This document shows positions 43,085 through 55,063 of a DNA stretch of 64,000 nucleotides, piece after piece (position 1 is the first letter of the stretch; every line of letters begins with the position of its first letter). The DNA comes from Streptococcus entericus DSM 14446. Its GTDB lineage: Bacteria; Bacillota; Bacilli; Lactobacillales; Streptococcaceae. A program made the translations under genes and the position numbers. The DNA lies in assembly GCF_000380025.1 (NCBI RefSeq), contig NZ_KB904155.1, positions 1-64,000 on the forward strand, read 5' to 3'. The notes beneath the pieces are model-generated. The model made no database searches, had not been told where the DNA came from, and saw nothing but the letters and a program-made list of their open reading frames with translations.

Positions 43085-43936
43085 ATGACCTATACCGAAA
43101 ATCGTCTTCTTGAAATCCTAGTTTTATTTGCTAAGCTAGGTAGTCTATCCGCTACTGCAGAAGCTCTTCTCTTAACTCAACCAACTATTACCCGTAGCAT
43201 GCAAAGACTTGAGGAAGAGTTGGCTGTTCAACTCTTTATCCGCACACCGAATCGCCTAGAATTAACCGAAACAGGAAAATTAGCGGCTCAAAAAGCGGAA
43301 GTATTACTAAAAGAGCATAAACAATTTGTTAAAGAACTGCGTCAATTTGAGCAAGAACAACACCAGGTAGTACTCTCTTCCACTGCTCCTGGTCCCATTT
43401 ATCTGTTTCAAGAGAACGAATCACTTCGAGCCACTATGGATGAGACGATTATTGCTCAAAGTCAAGTTGAGGAGGCCTTGCTTTCCCACCGTTTCTCTCT
43501 TGTTTTCACCACTGAAGAACTGTTTACCGATCAGATTGAATCCCTCTATATCGGGGAGGAGATCCTCTCCGTCCATCTAGATGCCAAAATGGTCGCTGCA
43601 GACATTGAAACAACAACTTTTAGAACTTTAGCTAACACAAGCTTTTTAACCATGTCTGGCCTAGGTGAGTGGGCAGATGTTGTCCGCGAGGAAATTCCCA
43701 ACGGAAAATTTCTCAGTCAGGACAGTAGAGAAACCTTTCATGAAATTTTGCAACATTCAAACCTAGCTTACTTCTCAACCAACCTCTCTGGACATTCGAT
43801 TAAGAATAACAATCGCAAAATGCTTTTGATTACCGATGAACGAGCTAGCCTTCCATTTTATATGACCTACCTCATTTCAGAAAAGGAGCGACTAACACCA
43901 CTGATGGAGACACTTAAGGATCTCTGGCCAAAATGA
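43085..43936 (+). CDS. LysR-family regulator
   Basis: 283 aa from ATG 43085 with GGAGGAAGG upstream; the longer open frame has no start signal. N-terminal winged helix: LLEILVLFAKLGSLSATAEA, LTQPTITRSMQRLEEELAVQ, FIRTPNRLELTETGK. The effector domain after residue 90 is shorter and more divergent than in well-known members (about 190 residues). Probably controls the divergent aldo/keto reductase. Ligand unknown. Confidence 0.87.
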   Translation: MTYTENRLLEILVLFAKLGSLSATAEALLLTQPTITRSMQRLEEELAVQLFIRTPNRLELTETGKLAAQKAEVLLKEHKQFVKELRQFEQEQHQVVLSSTAPGPIYLFQENESLRATMDETIIAQSQVEEALLSHRFSLVFTTEELFTDQIESLYIGEEILSVHLDAKMVAADIETTTFRTLANTSFLTMSGLGEWADVVREEIPNGKFLSQDSRETFHEILQHSNLAYFSTNLSGHSIKNNNRKMLLITDERASLPFYMTYLISEKERLTPLMETLKDLWPK

Positions 43937-43960
43937 CTAAAAATACTTAGTCAACGTCAA

Positions 43961-44009
43961 AATAGGACATCCCTTGTGATTTTAAGTCAATCACAGGAGA
44001 TGCCCTATT
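43961..44009. terminator. long hairpin between lysR and galT
   Basis: AATAGG, CATC and GTGATT pair with AATCAC, GATG and CCTATT around a 7-base loop. It sits between two convergent genes and probably ends both transcripts, although no strong T-tract follows. Confidence 0.55.
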
Positions 44010-44029
44010 GTACTGTTTAACTTAATTTA

Positions 44030-45514
44030 TTATCCAGTCACTCCAATACTCTCCACAAACCGCATAAAGCCTGCCTGCCCTGCCTCGTCACTCTTGTAGA
44101 CGCCTGCGTCTTCCAGTACACGAGCAAAGACTTGTCCAACAGCTTCTTGGACGATGGTAGTGACCGTATCGGCCGTCAGATCTGGGTGTGTCGCCTTGAT
44201 CCGGTCTGCCCAATCTTTATGATAGTCTGCTAGCTGATTGTCCTGACCAAGCAGGTACTTCTCAACTTCTGCTAGTTCTTCTTTCAATCGTGGAGGTAAA
44301 ATCGCCAAGCCCATGACCTCAATGAGACCGATATTTTCTTTTTTGATGTGCTGGACATCCTTGTGGGGGTGGTAGACCCCGTCTGGGTGGTCATCTGAGG
44401 TATGATTGTCACGCAGGACAAGGTCTAGCTCAAACAGTTGCCCACGCCGTCTCGCAATCGGTGTCACCGTGTGATGTGGTTCATCGCCTGTTTTAGCAAT
44501 AATATCTAAGTCTGGATCAGAATAACCTGACCAAGCCAGTCGAATCTTATCCGCCAAGTCCACCAAGCGTGTCTTGTCTGCTCCTGTCAAGCGCAGCACC
44601 GACATCGGCCACTTGACAATACCAGCTGTGATGTCTTCATATCCTGCAAAGGTAAATTGATGATCCAGCTCTGCCATTTCCATAGGAAAGGTATGACGAC
44701 CACCCTGATAGTGGTTGTGGGTCAGGATAGAACCGCCTACGATGGGCAGGTCGGCATTGGAGCCTGCAAAGTAGCCTGGAAAAATCTCCACCAACTCCAA
44801 GAGCTGCTCAAAGGTGGTGCGACTGATGACCATAGGCACATGCTCAGTGTTGAGAAAGATGCAGTGCTCATTGAAATAGGCATAGGGCGAGTACTGAAAT
44901 CCCCACTGCTCCTCCCCCAAATCTACGCGAATAATCCGGTGATTGGCACGAGCCGGGTGGTCAAGGCGACCTTGATACCCCTCATTTTCCATAGCCAGCT
45001 GATCCAGCGGGTAGCTGGACTGCTTGAGGAGTTTCGCCGCAGCAATCGCTTTAGGGTCCTTCTCGGGCTTGGATAGGTTGATGGTGATTTGCAAGTTCCC
45101 ATAGTCCGTCGGCGTCTCAAAGGCGATGTTTTTGGCAATGGCATCCAGCTTGATATAGTCATTTTTCTGGGACAGATCGTAGAAGTCTGCAACGGCCTGC
45201 TCTGGCTGCTCCGCATATATTGTCCAAAAGCGTTCATTAACCACACTTGGTGGCGGTGTGATGACATTCATCAGCTCCGCACCAAGGCAATCTCGCTCTT
45301 CAAAAAGCGCGCCGCAACGGCCATTTTCAACAGCTAAAGCCACCAATTCATCCTTGAGATCAATCAGATCTGTGGCAGCTGTTTCGCGGTCAGCCCCTTC
45401 TTCTCCGACAAGCGCAAGAACCCGATTGACCAAATAAATGCTGTCCATCTTTGTGTAGACAGAATGAGGACTCTCAACGACCTGCTCTACAAAAGTTTTA
45501 ATGAGTTTTGACAT
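44030..45514 (-). CDS. galT: galactose-1-phosphate uridylyltransferase, class II
   Basis: 494 aa, the length of the Firmicutes class II GalT. It exchanges Gal-1-P with UDP-Glc in the Leloir pathway. Conserved stretches: [20 protein letters not shown] with the active-site His region, [30 protein letters not shown]. It follows galK by 3 bases, in one operon. galE is not adjacent; the epimerase must be elsewhere. Confidence 0.93.
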   Translation of the reverse strand: MSKLIKTFVEQVVESPHSVYTKMDSIYLVNRVLALVGEEGADRETAATDLIDLKDELVALAVENGRCGALFEERDCLGAELMNVITPPPSVVNERFWTIYAEQPEQAVADFYDLSQKNDYIKLDAIAKNIAFETPTDYGNLQITINLSKPEKDPKAIAAAKLLKQSSYPLDQLAMENEGYQGRLDHPARANHRIIRVDLGEEQWGFQYSPYAYFNEHCIFLNTEHVPMVISRTTFEQLLELVEIFPGYFAGSNADLPIVGGSILTHNHYQGGRHTFPMEMAELDHQFTFAGYEDITAGIVKWPMSVLRLTGADKTRLVDLADKIRLAWSGYSDPDLDIIAKTGDEPHHTVTPIARRRGQLFELDLVLRDNHTSDDHPDGVYHPHKDVQHIKKENIGLIEVMGLAILPPRLKEELAEVEKYLLGQDNQLADYHKDWADRIKATHPDLTADTVTTIVQEAVGQVFARVLEDAGVYKSDEAGQAGFMRFVESIGVTG

Positions 45515-45517
45515 AGC

Positions 45518-46690
45518 TTACTTCCTTGATAGGACACGGCTGCCGCCAGCGATTTCTGCCATGTAGAATGACGGAGCATAGCCAACAATCTCGGTGTAGG
45601 TACGACCCACATTTTCCGTAAAGGCATCCACCTTATCCTTAGCAACAATGGCAATGCCGCAGCCACCAAAGCCAGCTCCTGTCATGCGAGCCCCAAGCAC
45701 GCCCTCTTGCTCCCAAGCGGTATGAGCCAACGTATCTAGCTCTAGCCCCGTTACCTCATAATCATGCTCCAAGGAGACGTGGGACGCGTTGACCAGACGG
45801 CCAAATTCTTCCAGTTTGCCCGCTTGGAGAGCCTCTAAAGCACGAAGCGTGCGCTCGTTTTCAGACACTGCGTGGCGAGCCCGTTTGATGCGGTTGGCAT
45901 CTTTGATGAGGTAGGCATATTGGTCAAACTCCGTACTAGTCAACTCACCAAGAGTCTGGATGTTCAAGACAGCATTGAGTTCCTCAACAGCTCTTTCGCA
46001 CTCCGCACGGCGTTCGTTGTACTTGGAATCCGCTAATTCACGGCGTTTGTTGGTATTCATGATAACGATGACGTGGTCACCCAAGTCCAGTGGCACCAGC
46101 TCATAATCCAAGGTATTGGTATCCAAGTAAATGGCGCGATTATCCGCTCCCATCCCGATGGCAAACTGGTCCATGATACCAGAATTCACTCCGATAAACT
46201 CATTTTCGGTTTTCTTACCGATTTTGACCAAATCCAGACGGTCTAGCTTGAGACCATAGAGCTCTTCAGCAATGATGCCAATCAAAAGCTCCAGCGAAGC
46301 GGATGAGGACAGCCCTGCACCGTTTGGAATAGTACCATAGACAAAGGCTTCAAAACCTGTCTCAATCACATGCCCGGCTTCTTGCAAAAATTTAATAACA
46401 CCTTTGACATAATTGGTCCAGTTGTCTGCCTTGTCGAACGTCAGGTTGTCCAAATCAATCTCAATAATGCCAAGATGATCAAAATTGGCAGAATAGAGAC
46501 GGATTTTACGGTCATCTCGCTTGCGAGCTGCCCCGTAAGTTCCCAAAGTAATCGCCGCAGGAAAAACATGCCCACCATTGTAATCCGTATGCTCACCAAT
46601 CAGGTTAATCCGTCCTGGTGAAAAAAAGGTTGCATCTGCTTCTGTGAAAAAGATGTCTGTGAATTGTTGATTTAGTTCTATAGTGTTCAT
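45518..46690 (-). CDS. galK: galactokinase
   Basis: 390 aa from ATG 46690 (AAAGGAG 7 bases upstream). GHMP kinase: [12 protein letters not shown] at 26-37 is the galactokinase signature, [15 protein letters not shown] the ATP-binding motif, and [17 protein letters not shown] the C-terminal motif 3. It phosphorylates galactose to Gal-1-P, the substrate of the next gene. A consensus promoter and the GalR sites lie upstream. Confidence 0.95.
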   Translation of the reverse strand: MNTIELNQQFTDIFFTEADATFFSPGRINLIGEHTDYNGGHVFPAAITLGTYGAARKRDDRKIRLYSANFDHLGIIEIDLDNLTFDKADNWTNYVKGVIKFLQEAGHVIETGFEAFVYGTIPNGAGLSSSASLELLIGIIAEELYGLKLDRLDLVKIGKKTENEFIGVNSGIMDQFAIGMGADNRAIYLDTNTLDYELVPLDLGDHVIVIMNTNKRRELADSKYNERRAECERAVEELNAVLNIQTLGELTSTEFDQYAYLIKDANRIKRARHAVSENERTLRALEALQAGKLEEFGRLVNASHVSLEHDYEVTGLELDTLAHTAWEQEGVLGARMTGAGFGGCGIAIVAKDKVDAFTENVGRTYTEIVGYAPSFYMAEIAGGSRVLSRK

Positions 46691-46723
46691 CGTGAGGCTC
46701 CTTTTGTTTATTCTGTCATTGCT

Positions 46724-46752
46724 ATTATAGCATAGCAATCAATTAAAAACAA
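46724..46752 (-). promoter_or_regulatory. galK-galT promoter
   Basis: Minus strand TTGTTT (46752-46747), 17 bp, TATAAT (46729-46724). The nearest TTTACTAAA dyad begins 4 bases upstream of the -35. Confidence 0.75.
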
Positions 46753-46755
46753 GTT

Positions 46756-47862
<1,107 letters not shown>

Positions 47863-47869
47863 GCATCAT

Positions 47870-47892
47870 CCCTCGCTAAAGTTTAGCGAGGG
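47870..47892. terminator. terminator after galR
   Basis: CCCTCGCTAAA, one-base centre, TTTAGCGAGGG, then ATTCTTTA: 11-bp perfect dyad 8 bases after galR. It serves convergent genes. Confidence 0.75.
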
Positions 47893-47903
47893 ATTCTTTA
47901 TGT

Positions 47904-48242
47904 CTAGTCATTCTTTTGCAATATCTCTACTGGTAACCACCCTATTTGTCCATCATGGTCAACAAGAGCCCACTGGTCATGGCATTCTAGCATTGCCACC
48001 TGATCACCTACTGTGACGACTAACTCTGTGGGATTGTAATCAACGATCAAACGATTAGCGACCACAAAATGATTGGGAACATAGGTTTTGTGCCCCACTA
48101 TGTCACAAGAAAACCAGTTAGGATACTTCTCGCAGGGAATCATGTGGTGGACGGGCGTCCCGATTGAAAAAGTAGGAAACGAGCCTTCTCCCTGATGGGC
48201 TTTGGTCACTTTTAATAACACTAAATTATCCTTAACACTCAT
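47904..48242 (-). CDS. small SH3-like protein, unknown function
   Basis: 112 aa, soluble, beta-rich. The C-terminal GDQVAMLECHDQWALVDHDG then GWLPVEIL has the ALYDY/WW/P pattern of bacterial SH3-like domains. No signal peptide. It is 16 bases after the preceding unknown gene and likely in its operon. Role unknown. Confidence 0.6.
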   Translation of the reverse strand: MSVKDNLVLLKVTKAHQGEGSFPTFSIGTPVHHMIPCEKYPNWFSCDIVGHKTYVPNHFVVANRLIVDYNPTELVVTVGDQVAMLECHDQWALVDHDGQIGWLPVEILQKND

Positions 48243-48258
48243 GACTGTTTTCTCCTCC

Positions 48259-48744
48259 TCACAGCTCGTAAGATGTTATGCGATCTTTCAAATCGTCACT
48301 CAGGGGGAAGGCTTCTCGAAAGCTGTCAACCACTTCTTTCTGAACACTTTTAACCAAGGTCAGGGTAGAGTCCCAAGCAACTATCTCATGGCAAACTAAG
48401 GGATGAAGACAAGTTAGAGGCAGCTGCCACAACTCTTCACTCTCTGGGTGAGGAAGGGGATAGCTTAGAGCTTCTTCTAGACTGACTTCTTTGTCAAAAC
48501 CTGACAAAACAGCCCAAATCCATTGATGTGCTGGATACTTTTCAAAGACCTGTCCCAATTGTTCACCAGTCAACCATGTATAATCCTTATCCCAGGGAAT
48601 GTCATCTATATGATAAATCCAATAATGTGATACCAGCCAGTTATAGTCTTCAATCTTTAGACTCAGAGGAGCAAAGACCTCACTCATTAAGGTATAAGCC
48701 CGTTCGCCACTATCTAAAATAGCACCGTAAATCTCGTTTGGCAT
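48259..48744 (-). CDS. hypothetical protein (161 aa)
   Basis: From ATG 48744, just after the stop of the ABC-F gene. Acidic, Trp-rich, soluble (YNWLVSHYWIYHIDDIPWDK, EKYPAHQWIWAVLSGFD). I do not recognise the family; the pattern resembles small DUF proteins found singly in Firmicutes. The ribosome site is weak, so translation may be coupled to the ABC-F gene. Confidence 0.6.
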   Translation of the reverse strand: MPNEIYGAILDSGERAYTLMSEVFAPLSLKIEDYNWLVSHYWIYHIDDIPWDKDYTWLTGEQLGQVFEKYPAHQWIWAVLSGFDKEVSLEEALSYPLPHPESEELWQLPLTCLHPLVCHEIVAWDSTLTLVKSVQKEVVDSFREAFPLSDDLKDRITSYEL

Positions 48745-48747
48745 CAC

Positions 48748-50292
48748 TTAACTCATCTCATTAAAATCCCAAACGGCATCGACCCAACCTTCGTAGAAAT
48801 CAGGCTCGTGGCAGACCATGAGAATGGAGCCTTTATAAGCTTGCAAGGCGCGCTTGAGCTCGCCCTTGGCATCCACATCCAGGTGGTTGGTCGGCTCGTC
48901 CAGTACCAGAACATTGTTTTCACGGTTCATGAGCAGGCAGAAACGCACCTTGGCTTGCTCACCACCTGACAAGACTTGAATCTGGCTTTCGATGTGCTTG
49001 CTGGTCAAGCCACAGCGGGCAAGGGCAGCACGAACTTCGGCTTGATTAAGCGCTGGAAATGCATCCCAGACAGCTTCTAGCGGGGTCTGACGATTGCCCC
49101 CAGCCACTTCCTGCTCAAAGTAGCCCAGCTCCAGATACTCGCCTCGCTCCACCTCGCCAGCAATCGGAGGGATAATGCCCAGCAAACTCTTCAACAGGGT
49201 CGATTTCCCGATACCGTTGGCACCGATGATGGCGATTTTCTGGTTGCGCTCAAAGGTCAGATTGAGCGGTGCCTTGGTCAGGGCACGATCGTAGCCGATT
49301 TCCAAGTCCTTGGTCTGGAAGATAAAGCGGCTAGGTGTACGAGCCATCTTAAAGTCAAAGCTCGGCTTTGGCTTTTCTGCTTGTAGCTCGATGAGGTCCA
49401 TCTTATCCAGTTTTTTCTGGCGGGACATGGCCATGTTGCGGGTGGCAACACGCGCTTTATTGCGATTGACAAAGTCCTGAAGATCAGCAATCTCCTTTTG
49501 TTGGCGCTCGTAAGCCGCCTCCAGCTGGGCACGCTTCATGGCGTGTACCTCTTGGAACTGGTAATAGTTACCAGAGTAGCGGGTCAAGAGCTGGTTTTCC
49601 ACGTGGTAGACGATGTTAATGACATCATTCAAGAAAGGAATATCGTGGGAAATGAGGACAAAGGCGTTCTCGTAGTTTTGCAGGTAGCGCTTGAGCCAGT
49701 CAATATGCCCGGCATCCAGATAGTTGGTCGGCTCATCCAAGAGCAGAATGTCTGGTTTTTCAAGCAGCAATTTAGCCAGTAACACCTTAGTACGCTGTCC
49801 ACCAGACAGCTCGGTCACATCCTTATCCATGCCGTAGTCCATGACCCCAAGGGCTCGTGCCACTTCGTCAATCTTGGCATCCAAGGTATAAAAATCACGG
49901 CTCTCCAGACGGTCCTGCAGCTCACCGACTTCCTCCATCAAGGCATCCATATCCGCCCCTTCATCTGCCATTGCCATATAAATCTCATTGATGCGGGCTT
50001 CGGTCTTAAAGAGTTCATCAAAGGCTGTCCTTAGGACATCACGGACCGTCATTCCTGCTTCCAAGACCGCATGCTGGTCCAGATAACCCGCCGTCACATA
50101 ACGAGACCACTCAACCTTGCCCTCGTCTGGCTGGAGCTTGCCCGTCACGATGGACATGAAAGTCGACTTGCCCTCGCCATTTGCTCCGACAAGGCCAATA
50201 TGCTCACCCTTGAGCAGGCGGAAGGACACATTCTCAAAAATCGCTCGGTCACCAAAACCGTGGCTTAAATTCTTTACTTCTAAAATACTCAT
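48748..50292 (-). CDS. ABC-F family ATPase (YkpA/YbiT-like)
   Basis: 514 aa, two ABC domains and no membrane helices. First: GANGEGKST near 36, LSGGQRTKVLLAKLL, LLLDEPTNYLD. Second: GANGIGKST, LSGGEQAKVRFCLLM, LVLDEPTNHLD. A linker of about 80 residues rich in K/R/E (LEAAYERQQKEIADLQDFVN) is the P-site tRNA motif of ABC-F proteins, which act on the ribosome. By length and linker it fits the YkpA/YbiT group of housekeeping factors rather than an antibiotic-resistance type. Confidence 0.88.
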   Translation of the reverse strand: MSILEVKNLSHGFGDRAIFENVSFRLLKGEHIGLVGANGEGKSTFMSIVTGKLQPDEGKVEWSRYVTAGYLDQHAVLEAGMTVRDVLRTAFDELFKTEARINEIYMAMADEGADMDALMEEVGELQDRLESRDFYTLDAKIDEVARALGVMDYGMDKDVTELSGGQRTKVLLAKLLLEKPDILLLDEPTNYLDAGHIDWLKRYLQNYENAFVLISHDIPFLNDVINIVYHVENQLLTRYSGNYYQFQEVHAMKRAQLEAAYERQQKEIADLQDFVNRNKARVATRNMAMSRQKKLDKMDLIELQAEKPKPSFDFKMARTPSRFIFQTKDLEIGYDRALTKAPLNLTFERNQKIAIIGANGIGKSTLLKSLLGIIPPIAGEVERGEYLELGYFEQEVAGGNRQTPLEAVWDAFPALNQAEVRAALARCGLTSKHIESQIQVLSGGEQAKVRFCLLMNRENNVLVLDEPTNHLDVDAKGELKRALQAYKGSILMVCHEPDFYEGWVDAVWDFNEMS

Positions 50293-50316
50293 GTGTTTTC
50301 TTTTTCCTTAAAAAAT

Positions 50317-50335
50317 AGCTGAGCAAAACCCAGCT
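50317..50335 (-). terminator. hairpin upstream of the ABC-F gene
   Basis: Minus strand AGCTG, 9-base loop, CAGCT then ATTTTTT. It probably ends the transcript of the phosphatase gene. Confidence 0.5.
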
Positions 50336-50356
50336 TAATGTCTATTTTATCATGTT

Positions 50357-50854
50357 TTACCAGAAAAAAACAGGTAGGCCTAGCAAAATCCCCAGTAAAA
50401 AACCTGCGATGACATCTCTGGGATAATGAACCCCACCGACCACTCGGACCATTGCCAGACAGGCAGCCAAAGCCAGAACAAAAATCCCCAATCCAAGCTG
50501 AACGGACAAAAATACCGTCCCAATCACTGCCGCTGAAAAGACATGTCGACTGGGAAAAGATTGACCACTAGTGTCTTTTTTTATCAAGGGCTGAATGTTC
50601 CAAGTTTCATAGGGTCTGGGCTGATTGAACAATCGCCGAAGCCCAGAAACAAGCAGAAAACCTATCGCAGGCCAGATGATTAGTTCTGCTATTGCCCCAA
50701 AACCAACCCCAAAAAAGCGATAAAGCAATACCACAGGGTAGAGCAGATAGATAGAGTAGGTCAATAACCGATTGCTCAGTTCAAGAATGTTTGGGTTGTG
50801 TTGCCATGGAGCAGCAATTTGCTCATAAAATTGCTTATAATTTTTTGTTGACAT
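50357..50854 (-). CDS. PAP2-family membrane phosphatase
   Basis: 165 aa, about five helices. The three PAP2 motifs are visible: RRLFNQPRPYE (KxxxxxxRP type), SFPSRHVFSAAVIG (PSxH) and GGVHYPRDVIAG (SRxxxxxHxxxD type). Members dephosphorylate undecaprenyl pyrophosphate or phosphatidic acid at the outer face of the membrane. Substrate not determined by sequence. Confidence 0.85.
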   Translation of the reverse strand: MSTKNYKQFYEQIAAPWQHNPNILELSNRLLTYSIYLLYPVVLLYRFFGVGFGAIAELIIWPAIGFLLVSGLRRLFNQPRPYETWNIQPLIKKDTSGQSFPSRHVFSAAVIGTVFLSVQLGLGIFVLALAACLAMVRVVGGVHYPRDVIAGFLLGILLGLPVFFW

Positions 50855-50915
50855 CGCCTTATTTGTCTATTGTCTTCTTTCTCGTGTGCTTTGTGAGCGT
50901 TCTAGTCTAGGACTG

Positions 50916-51779
50916 TTATTGGACAACTTTATCTAGATAGACCTGACCGTTATGATAGTTAAAGGTCAATCCTTCCTGAACGTTGGGAACAAAAACGTTA
51001 AACTCCACTTGTCCATCAGAAGACTTGGCTTCCAGATGGGTACCACTTGAAAGCAGATTCTCACCATCATAAATAAGTGTCACCCGATAGCGCACGGTCT
51101 TATTATTATCCAAAGCCTTGCGAACAATCGTTTCATAATAATTTTGTCCAGTTGAGCCGTCATCATTGGCTTGGTTGCTCCAAGCTGTCTGCGTTGCAAT
51201 GTTTTGGGGATTGCTCGTTGAGGCATCAAACCCTGCCAAACCTCCTGCTAAAGCATAACCGATGAGGTGTCCTCTATCCACGGCATGGTCATACTCCCCA
51301 GGTAAATCATGGCGTTGGTGCCAAGCTGGTGGCCGATAGTCATTTCCTCCCTGACCTGTACTACTCCGATCCCGGTACTGACGCGTCGACTTGTTCAACA
51401 GAGCATTTGCTCGCCAAGGAACTGTGCAACCTTGAATAGTCTTTGTCTCATTATTGACATAAGGCAAGCTGGCAACAGCCGCATTGAGATTGGTCTTGTT
51501 GCCATTGATGACAAATGCGCCAACGCCATTCCAAGCAATATCATTTCCTAACTGCTCAAGCACCCGGTCAGTCAAAACTGACTCTGCCAACGCTTTGCTA
51601 GGAGCCTCTTCTAGTGGGTCAACAGCAACAGACCAAGTCTTTGTCACTAATCCCGATGACTTATCTCCAAGCAACTGTTTGAATGAATCAAGCTGACCAC
51701 TGGATAAGCCAAGAATGGTAACAACGATTAGAACTAGTACGGAGGTCAACGATGATTTTAATTTTTTTGGTGATGACAT
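50916..51779 (-). CDS. endA: membrane-anchored DNA/RNA non-specific nuclease EndA
   Basis: 287 aa. An uncleaved signal or anchor helix is at residues 11-29 ([20 protein letters not shown]), then the DNase domain with [16 protein letters not shown], the DRGH active-site motif, and a downstream Asn-rich metal-binding helix. EndA degrades one strand during DNA uptake or extracellular DNA in pneumococcus and relatives. Its place after murA-epuA is the standard streptococcal order. Confidence 0.85.
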   Translation of the reverse strand: MSSPKKLKSSLTSVLVLIVVTILGLSSGQLDSFKQLLGDKSSGLVTKTWSVAVDPLEEAPSKALAESVLTDRVLEQLGNDIAWNGVGAFVINGNKTNLNAAVASLPYVNNETKTIQGCTVPWRANALLNKSTRQYRDRSSTGQGGNDYRPPAWHQRHDLPGEYDHAVDRGHLIGYALAGGLAGFDASTSNPQNIATQTAWSNQANDDGSTGQNYYETIVRKALDNNKTVRYRVTLIYDGENLLSSGTHLEAKSSDGQVEFNVFVPNVQEGLTFNYHNGQVYLDKVVQ

Positions 51780-51788
51780 GACGACTCC

Positions 51789-51977
51789 TTACTGTCCAGT
51801 AAACTTACCAATGAGCTCTCGCCATTTTTCAAGGGATAAAATTGCTGTGGCATTGTCACCATCACCGAGAACACCATAGCCAATCATCAAGCCAAGTGAC
51901 AGAAAAAGTAAGCAAAGAAGAGCAACAAACAGCATCATCCCTAGACGCTTGACAACATATTTCCAGCCAGTTTCCAC
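51789..51977 (-). CDS. epuA: EpuA-like small membrane protein
   Basis: 62 aa, GTG start at 51977 sharing one base with the murA stop TAG; GGAGG 6 bases upstream. One membrane helix (MMLFVALLCLLFLSLGLMIG) after a basic N-terminus and a short outer tail. It matches the EpuA (PF11772) family, found between murA and endA in streptococci. The function is not established. Confidence 0.8.
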   Translation of the reverse strand: METGWKYVVKRLGMMLFVALLCLLFLSLGLMIGYGVLGDGDNATAILSLEKWRELIGKFTGQ

Positions 51978-53248
51978 TAAGCACCTCCTTCACGACGGAT
52001 AGAGGCTCCAAGACCTGCTAGTTTTTCATGAAATTGATAATAGCCACGGTCTAAGTGTTCTAATTTAGTCACCGTTGTTTGCCCTTGGGCAACTAGACCT
52101 GTTAAAATGAGAGCGGCACTGGCTCGTAAATCGGTTGACATGACCTTAGCACCTTGCAAATTACCTCCACCATGGATAAGGGCGGTATCTCGCAAAATCT
52201 CTGTGTGAAGTCCCATACGGCGCATCTCTTCGAGATGCTGGAAGCGGTTTTCAAAGACCGTCTCGATCATTGATGACTCTCCTTTGACAACAGCCATCAG
52301 TGCTGTGAACTGGGCTTGCATATCGGTTGGAAAACCTGGATGTGGCAAGGTTTTAACACTGACAGGTTTCAAGTTTTGCACAGTTGACCGAACTCGTATG
52401 CCCCCTGCTTCTTCTGTCACTTCAACACCCATTTCCAGTAACTTAGAAATCAAGGGTCGATTATGCTCCCAGATGGCGTCTTTTACCAAGACATCACCGC
52501 TTGTCATCGCAGCTGCTACCATAAATGTACCAGCCTCAATGCGATCTTGAACCACATCATGCTCTGCTCCGTGGAGACGTTTCACGCCTATGATGGTCAG
52601 CGTTTCCGTACCAGCTCCTCTAACATCTGCCCCCATCTTATTGAGTAAGACAGCTAAATTGACAATTTCAGGCTCGCGCGCTGCATTCTCAATGACTGTC
52701 TTGCCCTCAGCCAAGGTTGCCGCCATCATTAGGTTCTGAGTGGCTCCAACACTCGGGAAATCAAGGTAGATATTGGCTCCCTTGAGTTTGGCCGCCTTAG
52801 CGGTAATGTCTCCACCAAACTGAGTAATCTCAGCTCCCATCGCTTCTAAGCCTTTCAAGTGCAAGTCAATAGGACGACTGCCGATAGAACAGCCCCCTGG
52901 CATTGATACAACAGCTTCGCCACAACGTGCTAAGATTGGTCCAAGAACAACGATAGAGGCTCTCATCCGACTAACATACTCATACGGAGCGGTATGGTCA
53001 ATAAAGTTTGTGGCATCTACTGTGATTTCATTTTGCTCTTGGTTAAAGTCTACCGTGATACCTAAGCCTCTTACCACGTCGTTCATAACAAACACATCTG
53101 ACAAAATAGGGACATGACGCAGGGTAGTTTGACCATCTTTGGCCAAAATTGTTGCAGCTAACAGCGGTAAAACTGCATTTTTTGCTCCCTCAATCGTCAC
53201 TTCTCCCTGTAAACGAGTTTGACCGCCGTCGATGATTATTTGTTCCAT
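51977..53248 (-). CDS. murA: UDP-GlcNAc 1-carboxyvinyltransferase MurA
   Basis: 423 aa from ATG 53248, with AAGGA 8 bases upstream (ATG 53257 is too near). First committed step of peptidoglycan synthesis: PEP + UDP-GlcNAc. K23 in EGAKNAVLP binds substrate; the catalytic Cys is C120 in GGCSIG. Streptococci have two MurA copies; the link to epuA-endA is seen for one. The active-site Cys is intact, so fosfomycin would be expected to bind. Confidence 0.94.
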   Translation of the reverse strand: MEQIIIDGGQTRLQGEVTIEGAKNAVLPLLAATILAKDGQTTLRHVPILSDVFVMNDVVRGLGITVDFNQEQNEITVDATNFIDHTAPYEYVSRMRASIVVLGPILARCGEAVVSMPGGCSIGSRPIDLHLKGLEAMGAEITQFGGDITAKAAKLKGANIYLDFPSVGATQNLMMAATLAEGKTVIENAAREPEIVNLAVLLNKMGADVRGAGTETLTIIGVKRLHGAEHDVVQDRIEAGTFMVAAAMTSGDVLVKDAIWEHNRPLISKLLEMGVEVTEEAGGIRVRSTVQNLKPVSVKTLPHPGFPTDMQAQFTALMAVVKGESSMIETVFENRFQHLEEMRRMGLHTEILRDTALIHGGGNLQGAKVMSTDLRASAALILTGLVAQGQTTVTKLEHLDRGYYQFHEKLAGLGASIRREGGA

Positions 53249-53279
53249 ATTCTCCATCCTTAGACATTAATTCAGTTCT

Positions 53280-53308
53280 ATTATACCATGATTTCCATTG
53301 TTTTAACA
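53280..53308 (-). promoter_or_regulatory. probable murA promoter
   Basis: Minus strand TGTTAA (53308-53303), 17 bp, TATAAT (53285-53280), about 30 bases upstream of the ATG. Confidence 0.55.
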
Positions 53309-53323
53309 TTTTCCTGCATGTAA

Positions 53324-53343
53324 AAAGACGGTCTCCCGTCTTT
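53324..53343 (-). terminator. terminator after rfbB
   Basis: Minus strand AAAGACGG, 4-base loop, CCGTCTTT followed by TTAC: 8-bp perfect stem directly past the rfbB stop. Confidence 0.8.
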
Positions 53344-53345
53344 AC

Positions 53346-54407
<1,062 letters not shown>

Positions 54408-54428
54408 TTATTTTTGATTGTTTCCTAA

Positions 54429-54538
54429 AGTGGTGCGGACGGAAGCGACTTCCTACAGATTTCCATTCCTAAAAGTTGAGCCTAAAGTCTCAACTTTTCC
54501 GCGACCGCCAATGTAACGTTAGCGGTCTTTTCACCACT
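54429..54538. repeat. nested inverted repeats between rfbB and the 162-aa gene
   Basis: Outer arms AGTGGTG (54429-54435) and CACCACT (54532-54538) enclose two inner hairpins: AAAAGTTGAG / CTCAACTTTT (54471-54480, 54489-54498) and GACCGC / GCGGTC (54503-54508, 54522-54527). A cloverleaf-like fold of about 110 nt is possible. No T-tract follows, so it is not a simple terminator. Confidence 0.55.
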
Positions 54539-54573
54539 GCGGAAACGATCTTTCTAGGCTCGCTTCGCTCGCC

Positions 54574-55062
54574 TTATTTTTCCAAGACTTTTTTCAAGTA
54601 GTTGATTTTTGCAAAATCTTTTTGATTGTTGTTCTCCGCACGGTAGCTATCTTTTGAGGATGCCAGATAAATCTTGAGGTACTGTTCCCCATTTGGCAAA
54701 TAGTAATGAACGCCCTCATCTTCTACTTCTTCTAGGTCTTCTAGTTCTACACCAGCAAAGTTCGGAAGCGAATGTAGCCCACCAAATTCAACAGATTTTC
54801 CATCTTTTTGAAACTCATGCTCGTGGCGGTCAACCAACTGATAACCTAGCCTTTCCATGATGGCATTCAGCTCATCAAAGCGATAAATCCGTCCCTCATC
54901 AGGAGCTTCCCAGCCACGCGGATCACTCGGCACATGAATATCTAAGTCTCTGGCTTGCCAATCCCGACCAGTCACTTGCTCTAGTCCAACCGACCCCATC
55001 AGAAGTGGAACGATGCCAATCTGATTTAATTCCCTGGCAATCGTTAAAAATTCTTGATACAT
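54574..55062 (-). CDS. nucleotidyltransferase-like protein within the rml operon
   Basis: 162 aa. The N-terminal half (GIVPLLMGSVGLEQVTGRDW ... RDLDIHVP) follows the GS...DLD pattern of minimal nucleotidyltransferases; the rest (PNGEQYLKIYLASSKDSYR) is helical and soluble. It starts one base after the rfbC stop, so it is translationally linked. Database names for relatives are often wrong (isomerase). Possible role in dTDP-sugar use or as an unrelated passenger; unknown. Confidence 0.55.
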   Translation of the reverse strand: MYQEFLTIARELNQIGIVPLLMGSVGLEQVTGRDWQARDLDIHVPSDPRGWEAPDEGRIYRFDELNAIMERLGYQLVDRHEHEFQKDGKSVEFGGLHSLPNFAGVELEDLEEVEDEGVHYYLPNGEQYLKIYLASSKDSYRAENNNQKDFAKINYLKKVLEK

Positions 55063-55063
55063 C

